DNA of 64,000 bases from Puniceicoccus vermicola. GTDB taxonomy: Bacteria; Verrucomicrobiota; Verrucomicrobiia; Opitutales; Puniceicoccaceae. Shown piece by piece: positions 54,924 through 62,987 of this stretch. The stretch spans positions 62,001 through 126,000 of the forward strand of contig NZ_JACHVA010000053.1 in assembly GCF_014230055.1 (NCBI RefSeq), read 5' to 3'. The position numbers and the translations under genes were made by a program. A model generated the notes under the pieces. The model did no database searches and was not told where the DNA came from. It saw nothing but the letters and a program-made list of their open reading frames with translations. How positions within the stretch are numbered: position 1 is the first letter of the stretch; each line of letters starts with the position of its first letter.

Positions 54924-55305
54924 GATCTTTGAAGCACGGGCATTCGCTTTTCCCTCCGGGGGAGAGAGGAAAGTCCGGACACCACAGGGTAGGATTCCCT
55001 TTGAAAGGAGGGGCGCATTGTTGAAAAAGGGTGCGACGGATAGTGTCACAGAAAATATACCGCCTCGAAAGAGGTAAGGTTGAAATGGTGGGGTAAGAGC
55101 CCACCGCCCGAAGGGTAACCGACGGGGCAGGATAAACCCAATCCGGTGCAAGGCGAATAGGGGATCGGGCGACCCGTCCATTGGTCCCGGGTTTAGCTGC
55201 ATCCCGCGCAAGCGGGAACGTCGATCTCGGTCGGCGTAGATGAATGAATGCCCTCCATGGCTTCGGCAATGGAGACAAAATCCGGCTTATAGTGCTTCAA
55301 AGATC
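54924..55305 (+). ncRNA. rnpB: RNase P RNA (type A)
   Basis: About 382 nt of catalytic RNA that removes 5' leaders from tRNA precursors. The conserved core is present: GAGGAAAGTCCGGAC and ACCACAGGG (about 54965-54990), the ACAGAAAATATACCGCC region (P10-P11 side, about 55049), and the closing ACAAAATCCGGCTTAT (55275-55290). The ends are set by a perfect 14-bp P1 helix: GATCTTTGAAGCAC (54924-54937) with GTGCTTCAAAGATC (55292-55305). A CTCTTTTTCTC tract follows and can serve as terminator. No ORF is expected here. Confidence 0.95.
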
Positions 55306-55315
55306 TCTTTTTCTC
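55306..55315 (+). terminator. T-rich tract after RNase P RNA
   Basis: TCTTTTTCTC directly follows the P1 helix, which provides the stem, so the 3' end of rnpB and termination may coincide. Confidence 0.5.
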
Positions 55316-55494
55316 AATAGTAGGCCAGGTTCCAATTCGTTGACTCGGGAACCTCGCAAAAGGCCTTCGGCGGCTGGTTTTTCATGCATTGGCCGTAGGA
55401 TGGGCCCGGTTTCTTCTCATTGAAAGCGGCGAGAGGGCGGGACGATTTGCGATTTCGTTTTGCGCTTCTCGCAAGGAGTGCGAATGTAGACCCC

Positions 55495-56055
55495 ATGCGT
55501 TATTTAATCGTGAGTTGCAGCCTTCGTGGGAAGAGCCGAAGCCGAGTGATGGCGGAATTGGCCCGAAACGACTTGGAGGAGGTGGGCCAATCGGTGGATT
55601 GGCTCGACTTGTGTGAGCACTCGCTTCCGTTTTGCGATGGAGGTGCCGCTTATGGAGATGAGCGGGTGGGACCGGTTGCGGAAAAAGTGAGCAATGCTGA
55701 CGGGGTCATCCTCGCTGGACCCATTTATAACTATGATTTTAATGCGGCCTCCAAGAATCTGATCGAGATGACGGGATCGGGTTGTTGGGCGGGCAAGGTC
55801 GTCGGGTTCATTGCCGCGGCGGGTGGGTCTTCGAGCTATATGTCCGTGCTGCCACTGGCCAACAGCCTCATGATCGATTTTCGCTGCGTGATCATTCCCC
55901 GATTTGTCTACACCGATGGCAGTGCTTTCGGGGAGAATGGGGAGCTGGAGAATGCCGAGGTGCGGGAGCGGATTCGGCGTTTGGGCTCCGATTTAATCGG
56001 GTTTACCGAGGGCTTGGCCACTACGCTTCAAGCCGAACGGGGAACGCCGAGCTGA
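55495..56055 (+). CDS. NAD(P)H-dependent FMN reductase
   Basis: A 186-residue flavodoxin-fold protein. SCSLRGKSRSRVMAELA (about residues 7-23) is the phosphate loop for FMN. AGPIYNYDFNAASKNLIE (about 74-91) is the family signature for NADPH-dependent FMN reductases, and AAAGGSSSYMS holds the second flavin loop. Such enzymes supply reduced flavin or reduce chromate and quinones in vitro. The ATG at 55495 is chosen by homology. The strong AAGGAG lies 16 bases upstream, nearer to an ATG-TAG pair. Confidence 0.88.
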   Translation: MRYLIVSCSLRGKSRSRVMAELARNDLEEVGQSVDWLDLCEHSLPFCDGGAAYGDERVGPVAEKVSNADGVILAGPIYNYDFNAASKNLIEMTGSGCWAGKVVGFIAAAGGSSSYMSVLPLANSLMIDFRCVIIPRFVYTDGSAFGENGELENAEVRERIRRLGSDLIGFTEGLATTLQAERGTPS

Positions 56056-56076
56056 TCCGAACCCTGGCGGAATGAG

Positions 56077-57189
56077 CTATTTCGCCTCGTAGCGTTCTTC
56101 ATTGAGCGGGAGTAAGAGCGAAACGCTGGTTCCTTTGCTGGGTCCCGATTCGATCTTGAGCTCTAGGTCGAACACTTCGGCGATCAGCCGGACGAGACAG
56201 AGACCGAGGCCGACTCCCTGTTGCTCCAGATCCTCTCGGTCGAATTGGGTAAATGGGGCGACATTTTCGATCTGCTCAGACGTCATCCCCAATCCGTTGT
56301 CGATGACGGTGATGACGTATTGCCCGCGCTCCTCGTAGCCGGTGACGTGAACGGATTCGTGTGGATCCGAGAATTTCAGGGAATTGTCGACCAGCTCGGA
56401 AATAATTTTCAGGAAAAGTTCGGTGCCGATGGGAAGGGTGGCCGGGGTCATATTGATCCGGACATCGTTCGGTCTCTTGTGCCGTTTACAGAGTTCCCCG
56501 AAAAAGGAGGCCGGGATCGGAACTTCGGCGGGTTGATTTAGGTAGAGATCGATGCGACGAGGATTTCCGGTGGCGAGTCGGAGTTCGTAGTAAAGGAGGT
56601 AGTTCTCAATGAGTCGGAAGAGACGGAGGCCCGATTCGTGAAGGATTTCGACGTTTTCTTCCAACTCCGATGGACTTGGGATGCGGCCTCGCCGGATTCC
56701 GTCGATCATCAGATCAGTGATCCCGAGAATACCATTCAAGGGGGTGCGCAGTTCGTGCGGCAGGGAGAGCAGGTGCCTTTGGTCGAAGGCGGCCGACGCT
56801 TTTGAACGACGCTCGACTTTTTCGAGCTGACTGCGAATCGCAAGCTCGAGCTCATCCAGATTGAAGGGCTTGGTAATGTAGTCGTCCGCGCCGAGAGCCA
56901 TACCCTTCCGCATGTCGGTGCGGGAACCCCGGGCGGTGACGAAGATGAAGGGGATGAGGTGAGTGGCTGGATGGCGCTTGAGGTTCTCGAGAAGATAAAG
57001 CCCGTTTCCATTCTGCATCATGATATCACTTACGATGATATCGGGTTGTACCTTCTTGGCTTTCTCCAAGGCTTCCTGTCCCGAGCGTGCAGAGTTCACC
57101 TCATATCCGATCTCACGGAGATAGTCGGTCGCCACCTCTAGTAAATAGGTGTCGTCCTCTACGAGCAGGACCAATGTCTTCGCTTCCAT
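56077..57189 (-). CDS. Response-regulator/histidine-kinase hybrid (REC-HisKA-HATPase)
   Basis: A 370-residue cytoplasmic protein. The receiver domain (1-125) has Asp55 as phospho-acceptor (VSDIMM), a TARG loop and KPFNLDE. A HisKA domain follows with LSLPHELRTPLNGI (His145). An HATPase_c domain (about 250-365) has ELVDNSLKFSD, DNGLGMT and GVGLGLCLV. There is no membrane segment, so it must be fed by another kinase or by its own receiver. The order REC then kinase is typical of relay proteins acting on diffusible partners. It is divergent from def. Confidence 0.9.
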   Translation of the reverse strand: MEAKTLVLLVEDDTYLLEVATDYLREIGYEVNSARSGQEALEKAKKVQPDIIVSDIMMQNGNGLYLLENLKRHPATHLIPFIFVTARGSRTDMRKGMALGADDYITKPFNLDELELAIRSQLEKVERRSKASAAFDQRHLLSLPHELRTPLNGILGITDLMIDGIRRGRIPSPSELEENVEILHESGLRLFRLIENYLLYYELRLATGNPRRIDLYLNQPAEVPIPASFFGELCKRHKRPNDVRINMTPATLPIGTELFLKIISELVDNSLKFSDPHESVHVTGYEERGQYVITVIDNGLGMTSEQIENVAPFTQFDREDLEQQGVGLGLCLVRLIAEVFDLELKIESGPSKGTSVSLLLPLNEERYEAK

Positions 57190-57419
57190 GTCTTAGGGTA
57201 ATTCCAATTAGCGGATTTTATAGATTATTGCTATGGATCGCGGGATAGCCAGAACTTTGATTGCCGACTCAGTGAAGGCATTGGTTTTCGAGGCCATGAG
57301 GCTTCTGCAAATTTCCCCGATCCTACCTCCTGAAGCAGACGATTTCCGAGATCGTGAGGACTTGGAGGACAAGCTTGTTTCGACGAGCGGGATGTGTAAC
57401 GGTTTTGAAGAATAAGAAA

Positions 57420-58004
57420 ATGGGATTGCGCGTAACACAGTATGGCGAGGGAGTTCTTCACGAAAAGGGGGAGAAAATCACCCAATTTGATGGGGAGCTG
57501 AAGGCTCTGGCGGAAGAAATGCTGGAGACGATGCACAAACACGAAGGCATCGGACTCGCGGCGCAACAAATTGGAAAAGCGATTCGTCTCTGCGTGGTTG
57601 AGCTCGGGGAAGCCGCTCATGATACGGGCGAAGCCGTTCTGGACGGGCGGAGGATCCCACCGGCGATTTTGATGCCGCTGGTTTTGGTCAATCCCCGAAT
57701 CGAACTGCCAACACCGGTGGAAATGGAGGTGATGGAAGAGGGCTGTCTTTCATTTCGCCAAGTGCGGGGGAACGTGACGCGCCCGATTGTCATCGAAGTT
57801 TTTTATCAGGATCTGGAGGGAGTGGAGCACCATCTCGTTTGCGAAGGTTTGCTTTCGCGGTGCATTCAGCACGAGGTGGACCACTTAAATGGCATTCTCT
57901 TTATCGACCGGATGGAGAAAGCAGATTTTGCCCGGATAAGGAGCAAGGTGCGTAAGCTTAAACGCCTCGGCCAGGCGGACGATCCCCTGCGAGCCAATTC
58001 CTGA
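57420..58004 (+). CDS. def: Peptide deformylase
   Basis: A 194-residue metal-dependent enzyme that removes the N-formyl group from nascent proteins. Motif 1 is GIGLAAQQIG (residues 43-52), motif 2 EEGCLSF (Cys109 is a metal ligand) and motif 3 QHEVDHLNG (His151 and His155 ligands, Glu152 catalytic). An insert (AAHDTGEAVLDGRRIPPA, about 65-82) lengthens the region before motif 2 relative to E. coli. The last 47 bases overlap the convergent phosphorylase-like gene. Confidence 0.95.
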   Translation: MGLRVTQYGEGVLHEKGEKITQFDGELKALAEEMLETMHKHEGIGLAAQQIGKAIRLCVVELGEAAHDTGEAVLDGRRIPPAILMPLVLVNPRIELPTPVEMEVMEEGCLSFRQVRGNVTRPIVIEVFYQDLEGVEHHLVCEGLLSRCIQHEVDHLNGILFIDRMEKADFARIRSKVRKLKRLGQADDPLRANS

Positions 58005-58932
58005 TCAATTTTTCTCCAACCCGGAAGCCATTCTCGAGGGCGAGCGAAAATCCGGGAAAATGGGCTTCGCCCTCCTCCGCGATCAGAGTCGAAACTGCCG
58101 GTTCCCCTTGCGGTGGGCGGGTGAAATTGCTGACAGTCCGGATCAGTAGAACCTGATCGGCGTTGGCCAATCCCTGCCGATGAAGGAATCGAATGGCGAA
58201 GAGGGTCCCGCTGTCCTCCATGTTTGAGCTCTGGAATTGGCCCTGGCCGGAGGTAAATAGTTCGACCCACCGGTTTGCCCATTCATTCATGAGGTGGCCG
58301 TGCCAGAAACGAACGGCCGAGAGGGTCGCTCCTACTTGAAGGCAGGGCTCGCTGGCCGCCGCAGGATTTTCAGAATAACGCTCTCCCTCCTTGCGAGCCT
58401 CATCGCTCTGGGCGAGAGGGACGGAGGCCGCGAGTTTTTGAGCCCAATTGAGAACGTCCTTGGGCAGCGGAGTGGATTCGTAGCGGGAACCGAATACGCC
58501 CCCATCAGTGGCCGGAGGAGAGTAGGGTGCTTTGGCCCCGAGGGGTAGCAGGCCCGTAGGCCAATCCTCTGGCAATTCGCGGGCATCGATTTCCCAGGCG
58601 AGGTCTCCGTCGACACACCAGTCTGTCAGGATTGGAGAGCCGAGGGCGGAACGGGCAGGGTCACCCCCGGCGATTCCGGAGATCAGCCAGAGAGAATCGG
58701 AAAGGTCGAAGCGGGAAAACATCCCGAGGGCAGTGATGACGGAGGCGGTCTGAACCGCACCGACTCCTGCTATGATTCCCAGGATGCTCCCGTCGGAGTT
58801 GGTATAGAGGAGATTGGGAAGCGGGGAATCTGGAATCGGTTCGAGGGAAAATGCCTCCCGAAATCGGCTAAACTCTCCAGTTTGGCCATTGGTCGGTTCG
58901 AACTGGGTGACGAGAACGACCGCGGGCTTCAT
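57958..58932 (-). CDS. Purine nucleoside permease/phosphorylase-like protein
   Basis: A 324-residue protein with the fold and motif order of the purine nucleoside permease (NUP) family, related to nucleoside phosphorylases: ILGIIAGVGAVQTASVITALG (about 47-68), then LISGIAGGDPARSALGSP and a C-terminal LLIRTVSNFTRPP. Despite the name, homologues are soluble or secreted nucleoside-binding enzymes; activity is unknown here. The ATG at 58932 overlaps the exosortase stop. A frame to 58992 is less likely. Its 3' end overlaps def. Confidence 0.72.
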   Translation of the reverse strand: MKPAVVLVTQFEPTNGQTGEFSRFREAFSLEPIPDSPLPNLLYTNSDGSILGIIAGVGAVQTASVITALGMFSRFDLSDSLWLISGIAGGDPARSALGSPILTDWCVDGDLAWEIDARELPEDWPTGLLPLGAKAPYSPPATDGGVFGSRYESTPLPKDVLNWAQKLAASVPLAQSDEARKEGERYSENPAAASEPCLQVGATLSAVRFWHGHLMNEWANRWVELFTSGQGQFQSSNMEDSGTLFAIRFLHRQGLANADQVLLIRTVSNFTRPPQGEPAVSTLIAEEGEAHFPGFSLALENGFRVGEKLIRNWLAGDRPPGRGV

Positions 58933-59828
58933 GCAGGCTCTTCGGTTGATTTGGGCCGAGGAGTTCGTCCAAATCCGGAAACCAACCACCACTGCAGGCC
59001 AAGGAAAGCATAGAACGTGATGGTGCCGACGATCTCATGCATGAGCAGGTAGTGATCCCCTACCTTGGGAGCGAGGCTTACGATGATGAAAATGCGAACC
59101 AGATTTCCAACGACCGCGACGAAGACCGCGGCAATGAGGAGAAGAAACGAATCGAGGAACGGAACCTTTCGGTAAAAGATAAAGGCACAGGTGAAGACCA
59201 AACAGGTCCCCAAAAGACCAAAGCCATTACACTCGGCCGCGACGTGAAACGGACGTCCGTTTACGACGAGGAGGAGCATGGGCACTCCCTCTTTAGTGAT
59301 GAATCCGAGTTCCGTATCGTGCTGAAGCCAGGTGAAAATCTGGGCAGACCATCGTCCAGTGATGATCCGGAGCGGCATATCGAGGAGCGGTAGGCTGACC
59401 AGAAGCGCCCCGAAGAGGGTGAATGCGATGAAGAGGGAGTTCAGCAGACGCCGACTCGAGGCCTCGAGAAGGACGCCGCCCGCCGCCCGGGTAAAACAAC
59501 AGACAGAGAGAAAGAGGAGAAAAACCTTCGCAATCGGCTGGGGCAGGAAGGTCCCCGAAATGGCGCAGACCAGACCGACGGCGGCCCAGGCATAGGTCCC
59601 CGTCGATTTTTGATCGGGTGGGGCGAAGAGAGGCCGGAAATCGAAAATCAGGTAGATACAGAGAAGACCAAGAAGGATCGCCGTATTGATGATTTGATCG
59701 GCATGCCGTAGGGCATCCGGCAGGTTTGCGTAGAACCAACCGAGGAGCCCAAACGCCAGAATGGCGAAAAGGATGAACTCGGGCCGCCTCATCCGGGCGG
59801 CTACAGCCTGACGATTCGGGTCGCTCAA
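58929..59828 (-). CDS. Exosortase-family membrane protease/transpeptidase
   Basis: A 299-residue protein with about eight transmembrane helices. The catalytic triad is visible: Cys200 in AAECNGFGLL, Arg245 in GNLVRIFIIV and His264 in LMHEIVG. Exosortases cut C-terminal PEP-CTERM-type signals and attach proteins to the surface or link them to EPS. No substrate with a PEP-CTERM tail was found in this window. The start is TTG at 59828, overlapping the stop of the dehydrogenase gene (TTGA); an ATG at 59792 is an alternative. It is coupled to the phosphorylase-like gene too. Confidence 0.88.
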   Translation of the reverse strand: MSDPNRQAVAARMRRPEFILFAILAFGLLGWFYANLPDALRHADQIINTAILLGLLCIYLIFDFRPLFAPPDQKSTGTYAWAAVGLVCAISGTFLPQPIAKVFLLFLSVCCFTRAAGGVLLEASSRRLLNSLFIAFTLFGALLVSLPLLDMPLRIITGRWSAQIFTWLQHDTELGFITKEGVPMLLLVVNGRPFHVAAECNGFGLLGTCLVFTCAFIFYRKVPFLDSFLLLIAAVFVAVVGNLVRIFIIVSLAPKVGDHYLLMHEIVGTITFYAFLGLQWWLVSGFGRTPRPKSTEEPA

Positions 59829-62800
59829 TCCGCGATATCGAAGTTCTCCAGGTTATTCTTCACTTCACTGAGGAAGGAAGCGGAACCGGCTCCATTGATC
59901 CAGCGGTGGTCGAAGGTGAGCACTAGGCGCACGACCTCCCGCGACTTCTGGCCTTGGCTCTCGGGGTCGAGCTCGTAGTGAGCAGACCCGACGAAGAGGG
60001 TGGCGATCGATGGGGGAACAACAATAGGGGTTGCCGACTGGACATCGTATTGACCCATGGTCGACAGCAAAATCGGGATCCGCGTCTTCGGCTGGAATCG
60101 GCCCTTACGGGTGTCATCGACCGCTTTACGGAAGAGATCGGCAAACTCGGGCCATTCGCGGCGGTTGACGTCGGGAACAATCGCGGTGCCGAGGCGGTCG
60201 TCTGGAAGAGAGACCGCGACACCCAGGTCAAAGTCGCCGATCGCCCGCGGCATCTTCCCCATCAACAGCGTGTGGGTGAAGCGGCGGTGCTTCTTCATCG
60301 CCTGAACCAGAGACCAGGCGACGATCGCGGAGGGGCTGGGGGCCTTTTGGTTCTTGGCCTTGATCCGTTCGCGCAGGAGCCGGATCGGTTCCCACTTGGC
60401 TTTGACCATAATGGTCGCCGGGACCAATCCCTGCATCTGCTGGATGATCTCGGCCGAAAGCCCAGAGGTCTTGGCAATCTCGCCGTTGGCGGCTTCGTAT
60501 TGCTTAAATTTGCGGATGTTCGCCGCTTCATCGCCTTTGACCGGAGCGCTTGTTTCCTCTTCGGCGCGCGTATGTGAGGCGAAAGTGCATCGGGCAATAT
60601 CATCTCCGACGCCAACGTCGTCGCCCTCCTCGAAGAGCCACTCGACGAGCGTTCCCTTTTCCGGAGCCTCAATCGGGAAGACTGCCTTATCCGTTTCGAC
60701 CTCGCAAATGGATTCGTCCGGTTCGAAGGACTCTCCCTTTTTCTTAAATTGGGTCAGAAGTCGGGCTCGGGTGATCCCTTCGCCCAGCACCGGAACCTTG
60801 ATCAGGTTGGCAGACGGGGGAGGGGGAGGAGCTTCCTCCTCCATAATCATTTCGGGAGCCGGAGGAGTCGGTAGAGCCGCTGCGGGTTCCGCGACCGAGG
60901 GAGATGCCTGCGTCGCGACGAGCGAGCGGATCGCTTCAAGAACCGTATCGGAATCCGGCAAAGCCGTATACTCATAGGTCGGATGGAAACCGATCGGAGT
61001 GTTCTGGCGGGAAATGATCTGGGGAGAGGCTTGGAGTCGTGGCCAGATGTCCGGCACGTCAATGACCTCGGAGACGATGGCCTGACCCACACTGCAAGGA
61101 TCAGAATCTTCCTGCACGATCAGGAGACGCCCAGTCTTGCGGACAGAGTTCATCACCGTTTCGCGGTCCCAAGGGACGATCGTGCGCAGATCGATGAGCT
61201 CCACTTGGGTGTCGTCGCCGAGCTTTTCGATACTCTCCTCGATTAATTCGATGCAGTTGCCCCAGCCGACTACGGTGACCATGTGGCCAGTGCGGCGAAC
61301 GCGGGCGCGTCCGATGGGGGCGGAGCGGATTTTTTCGGGAAGCTTCTGTTCATCCCACATCAAGTGCTTGGGCAGGAGAAGAAGAACCGGGTCGGTCGAT
61401 TGGTTGGCGCTCCAGATGAGACCCGCAGCGTCTTCCGGAGTGCTGGGGACGGCGATCGTCAGCCCGGGAAGATTTGCGAAAAGTCCTTCACCCGACGAAC
61501 TGTGCCAGATAGCACCACCAGGGAGGTAGGCTCCATAGGGGGCGTAGATGACGGCTGGGCAGTTCCATTCGCCGAAGCTTCTCCAGCGAAGGTTGGCCAG
61601 GTTGTTGGCGAGCTGATTCCAGCCAGGTCCAATAAAGTCGATGAATTGGATCTCGAAAAACGGCTTCTTTCCGTAGCAGGCGAGACCGCAAGCGAGACCG
61701 ATGATCGTCGATTCCGCGATCGGAGAATTGCCCACGCGATCCGGGTCGGTTGTTGAGAGGCCGGCAGTGAGGCGGAAAACGCCTCCCTTCGGATCGGCGA
61801 TGTCCTGACCGTAGAAGATCGAGTCCTCGTTGCGCTTCAGGACTTCCTTGAGTGTCGAGTTTACCGCATCCAGCATCCGTGTCCGTTCACCGAGTTGCAC
61901 CGGTGGGCGCTGGGCGATTGGAGGAGCGGGATCGGTGAGGTGAAGAGAGTTTTCGGATTCCTCGGGATCATCGGCTTTGCGAGCCTCCAAGTAGACCTGC
62001 CGGGCGTTCTCTTTGGCCTCCGCCTCGATTTCGGAAATTTCTTCTTCCGTAAGAATTTTCTCGGCGAGGAGTTCTTCCCGGAGCAATTTGATCGGGTCGC
62101 GTTCCTCGGTTTTTTCGAGTTCTTTTTTGCAGCGGTAGAGACGGTGGTCATCGGCGCTGGAGTGGCTGGTGCCGCGCTCGAGATCCAGCCAGAGGAAGCT
62201 CGGTCCACCGCCGGAGCGGGCTTTGGCGACTGCCTCGGCACCCGCGTGGTAGACATCTGCGACCTTAGTGCCATCGACTTGGACCCAGCGCTCTTTGTCC
62301 ATGACTCCGAGGGCCAGTGGGTTCGCGTTGCGATTGGGCGTGCTGATGGCGATGCCATTGTCTTCGACGACGAAGACTACGGGAAGTTGCTTCTCGATCG
62401 CGACGCAGGCGGCTTCGAAAAAGTCACCTTGGCGTGAGGCGCCCTCACCGGTCGAGGCGACGACGACGTTGTTTTTGCCGTCGAGCTTAATGCCCCAGGC
62501 GATCCCGCAGGCAGGCAGGAGATGGGAGCCTACCGGTGATGGATGCGACCAGATGTTGTTCTTCCGGGAGCTAAAGTGCCCGGGAAGCTGACGCCCGCCA
62601 CTGGAGGAAGAGCGTTTGCCGAAAAAGGTGAGCGCGATGTCGTGGGTCGTCATCCCGCGAGCGAGGACGAGAGCACGGTCGCGATAATAGGGGGCGACGA
62701 AGTCGTCTTTCTCGAGGTGAGAAGCGATGGCCGAGACGGCTTCGTGTCCGATTCCGCCGACGTGAAACCATCCGTGCCCTTGCCGTAGAAGACTCTGTTC

Positions 62801-62914
62801 GCGATGGTCCCCCATCCGGCTCTCGATCATGAGCCGGAAAAAACGCAATTTGGTGTCGCGATCTAAGTCGCGGTGGCTGGTTGGGTTTGGCGATGCCATG
62901 AAGTTCGGGATCAT
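59825..62914 (-). CDS. Fused 2-oxoacid dehydrogenase E1alpha-E1beta-lipoyl-E2
   Basis: A 1029-residue three-part fusion. E1alpha (about 20-335) carries the TPP motif GEGASRQGDFFEAA...EDNGIAIS. E1beta (about 341-680) has GVFRLTAGL and EIQFIDFIGPGWNQL. A lipoyl domain (about 705-780) has the Lys in EVETDKAVFPIEAP. The E2 acyltransferase domain (about 828-1029) ends with FDHRWINGAG, where His (about 1003) is kept but the usual Asp is Asn (about 1007). No peripheral subunit-binding domain is seen before E2. E1alpha-beta fusions are known; joining E2 too is unusual. The substrate (pyruvate, 2-oxoglutarate or branched-chain) is open. ATG 62914 is one of several possible starts. Confidence 0.88.
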   Translation of the reverse strand: MIPNFMASPNPTSHRDLDRDTKLRFFRLMIESRMGDHREQSLLRQGHGWFHVGGIGHEAVSAIASHLEKDDFVAPYYRDRALVLARGMTTHDIALTFFGKRSSSSGGRQLPGHFSSRKNNIWSHPSPVGSHLLPACGIAWGIKLDGKNNVVVASTGEGASRQGDFFEAACVAIEKQLPVVFVVEDNGIAISTPNRNANPLALGVMDKERWVQVDGTKVADVYHAGAEAVAKARSGGGPSFLWLDLERGTSHSSADDHRLYRCKKELEKTEERDPIKLLREELLAEKILTEEEISEIEAEAKENARQVYLEARKADDPEESENSLHLTDPAPPIAQRPPVQLGERTRMLDAVNSTLKEVLKRNEDSIFYGQDIADPKGGVFRLTAGLSTTDPDRVGNSPIAESTIIGLACGLACYGKKPFFEIQFIDFIGPGWNQLANNLANLRWRSFGEWNCPAVIYAPYGAYLPGGAIWHSSSGEGLFANLPGLTIAVPSTPEDAAGLIWSANQSTDPVLLLLPKHLMWDEQKLPEKIRSAPIGRARVRRTGHMVTVVGWGNCIELIEESIEKLGDDTQVELIDLRTIVPWDRETVMNSVRKTGRLLIVQEDSDPCSVGQAIVSEVIDVPDIWPRLQASPQIISRQNTPIGFHPTYEYTALPDSDTVLEAIRSLVATQASPSVAEPAAALPTPPAPEMIMEEEAPPPPPSANLIKVPVLGEGITRARLLTQFKKKGESFEPDESICEVETDKAVFPIEAPEKGTLVEWLFEEGDDVGVGDDIARCTFASHTRAEEETSAPVKGDEAANIRKFKQYEAANGEIAKTSGLSAEIIQQMQGLVPATIMVKAKWEPIRLLRERIKAKNQKAPSPSAIVAWSLVQAMKKHRRFTHTLLMGKMPRAIGDFDLGVAVSLPDDRLGTAIVPDVNRREWPEFADLFRKAVDDTRKGRFQPKTRIPILLSTMGQYDVQSATPIVVPPSIATLFVGSAHYELDPESQGQKSREVVRLVLTFDHRWINGAGSASFLSEVKNNLENFDIAD

Positions 62915-62987
62915 CGTAGCTGCGTCGACTGAACTCAAGCGGTTTTCTGCTCCTGCAGACTAGAATATAAAGAGCTACTTTTTGTTA

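Noticed and set aside
57233-57415. 60-codon frame upstream of def
   Set aside because: No ribosome site, no family features, and it sits in the divergent promoter region between def and the hybrid kinase.
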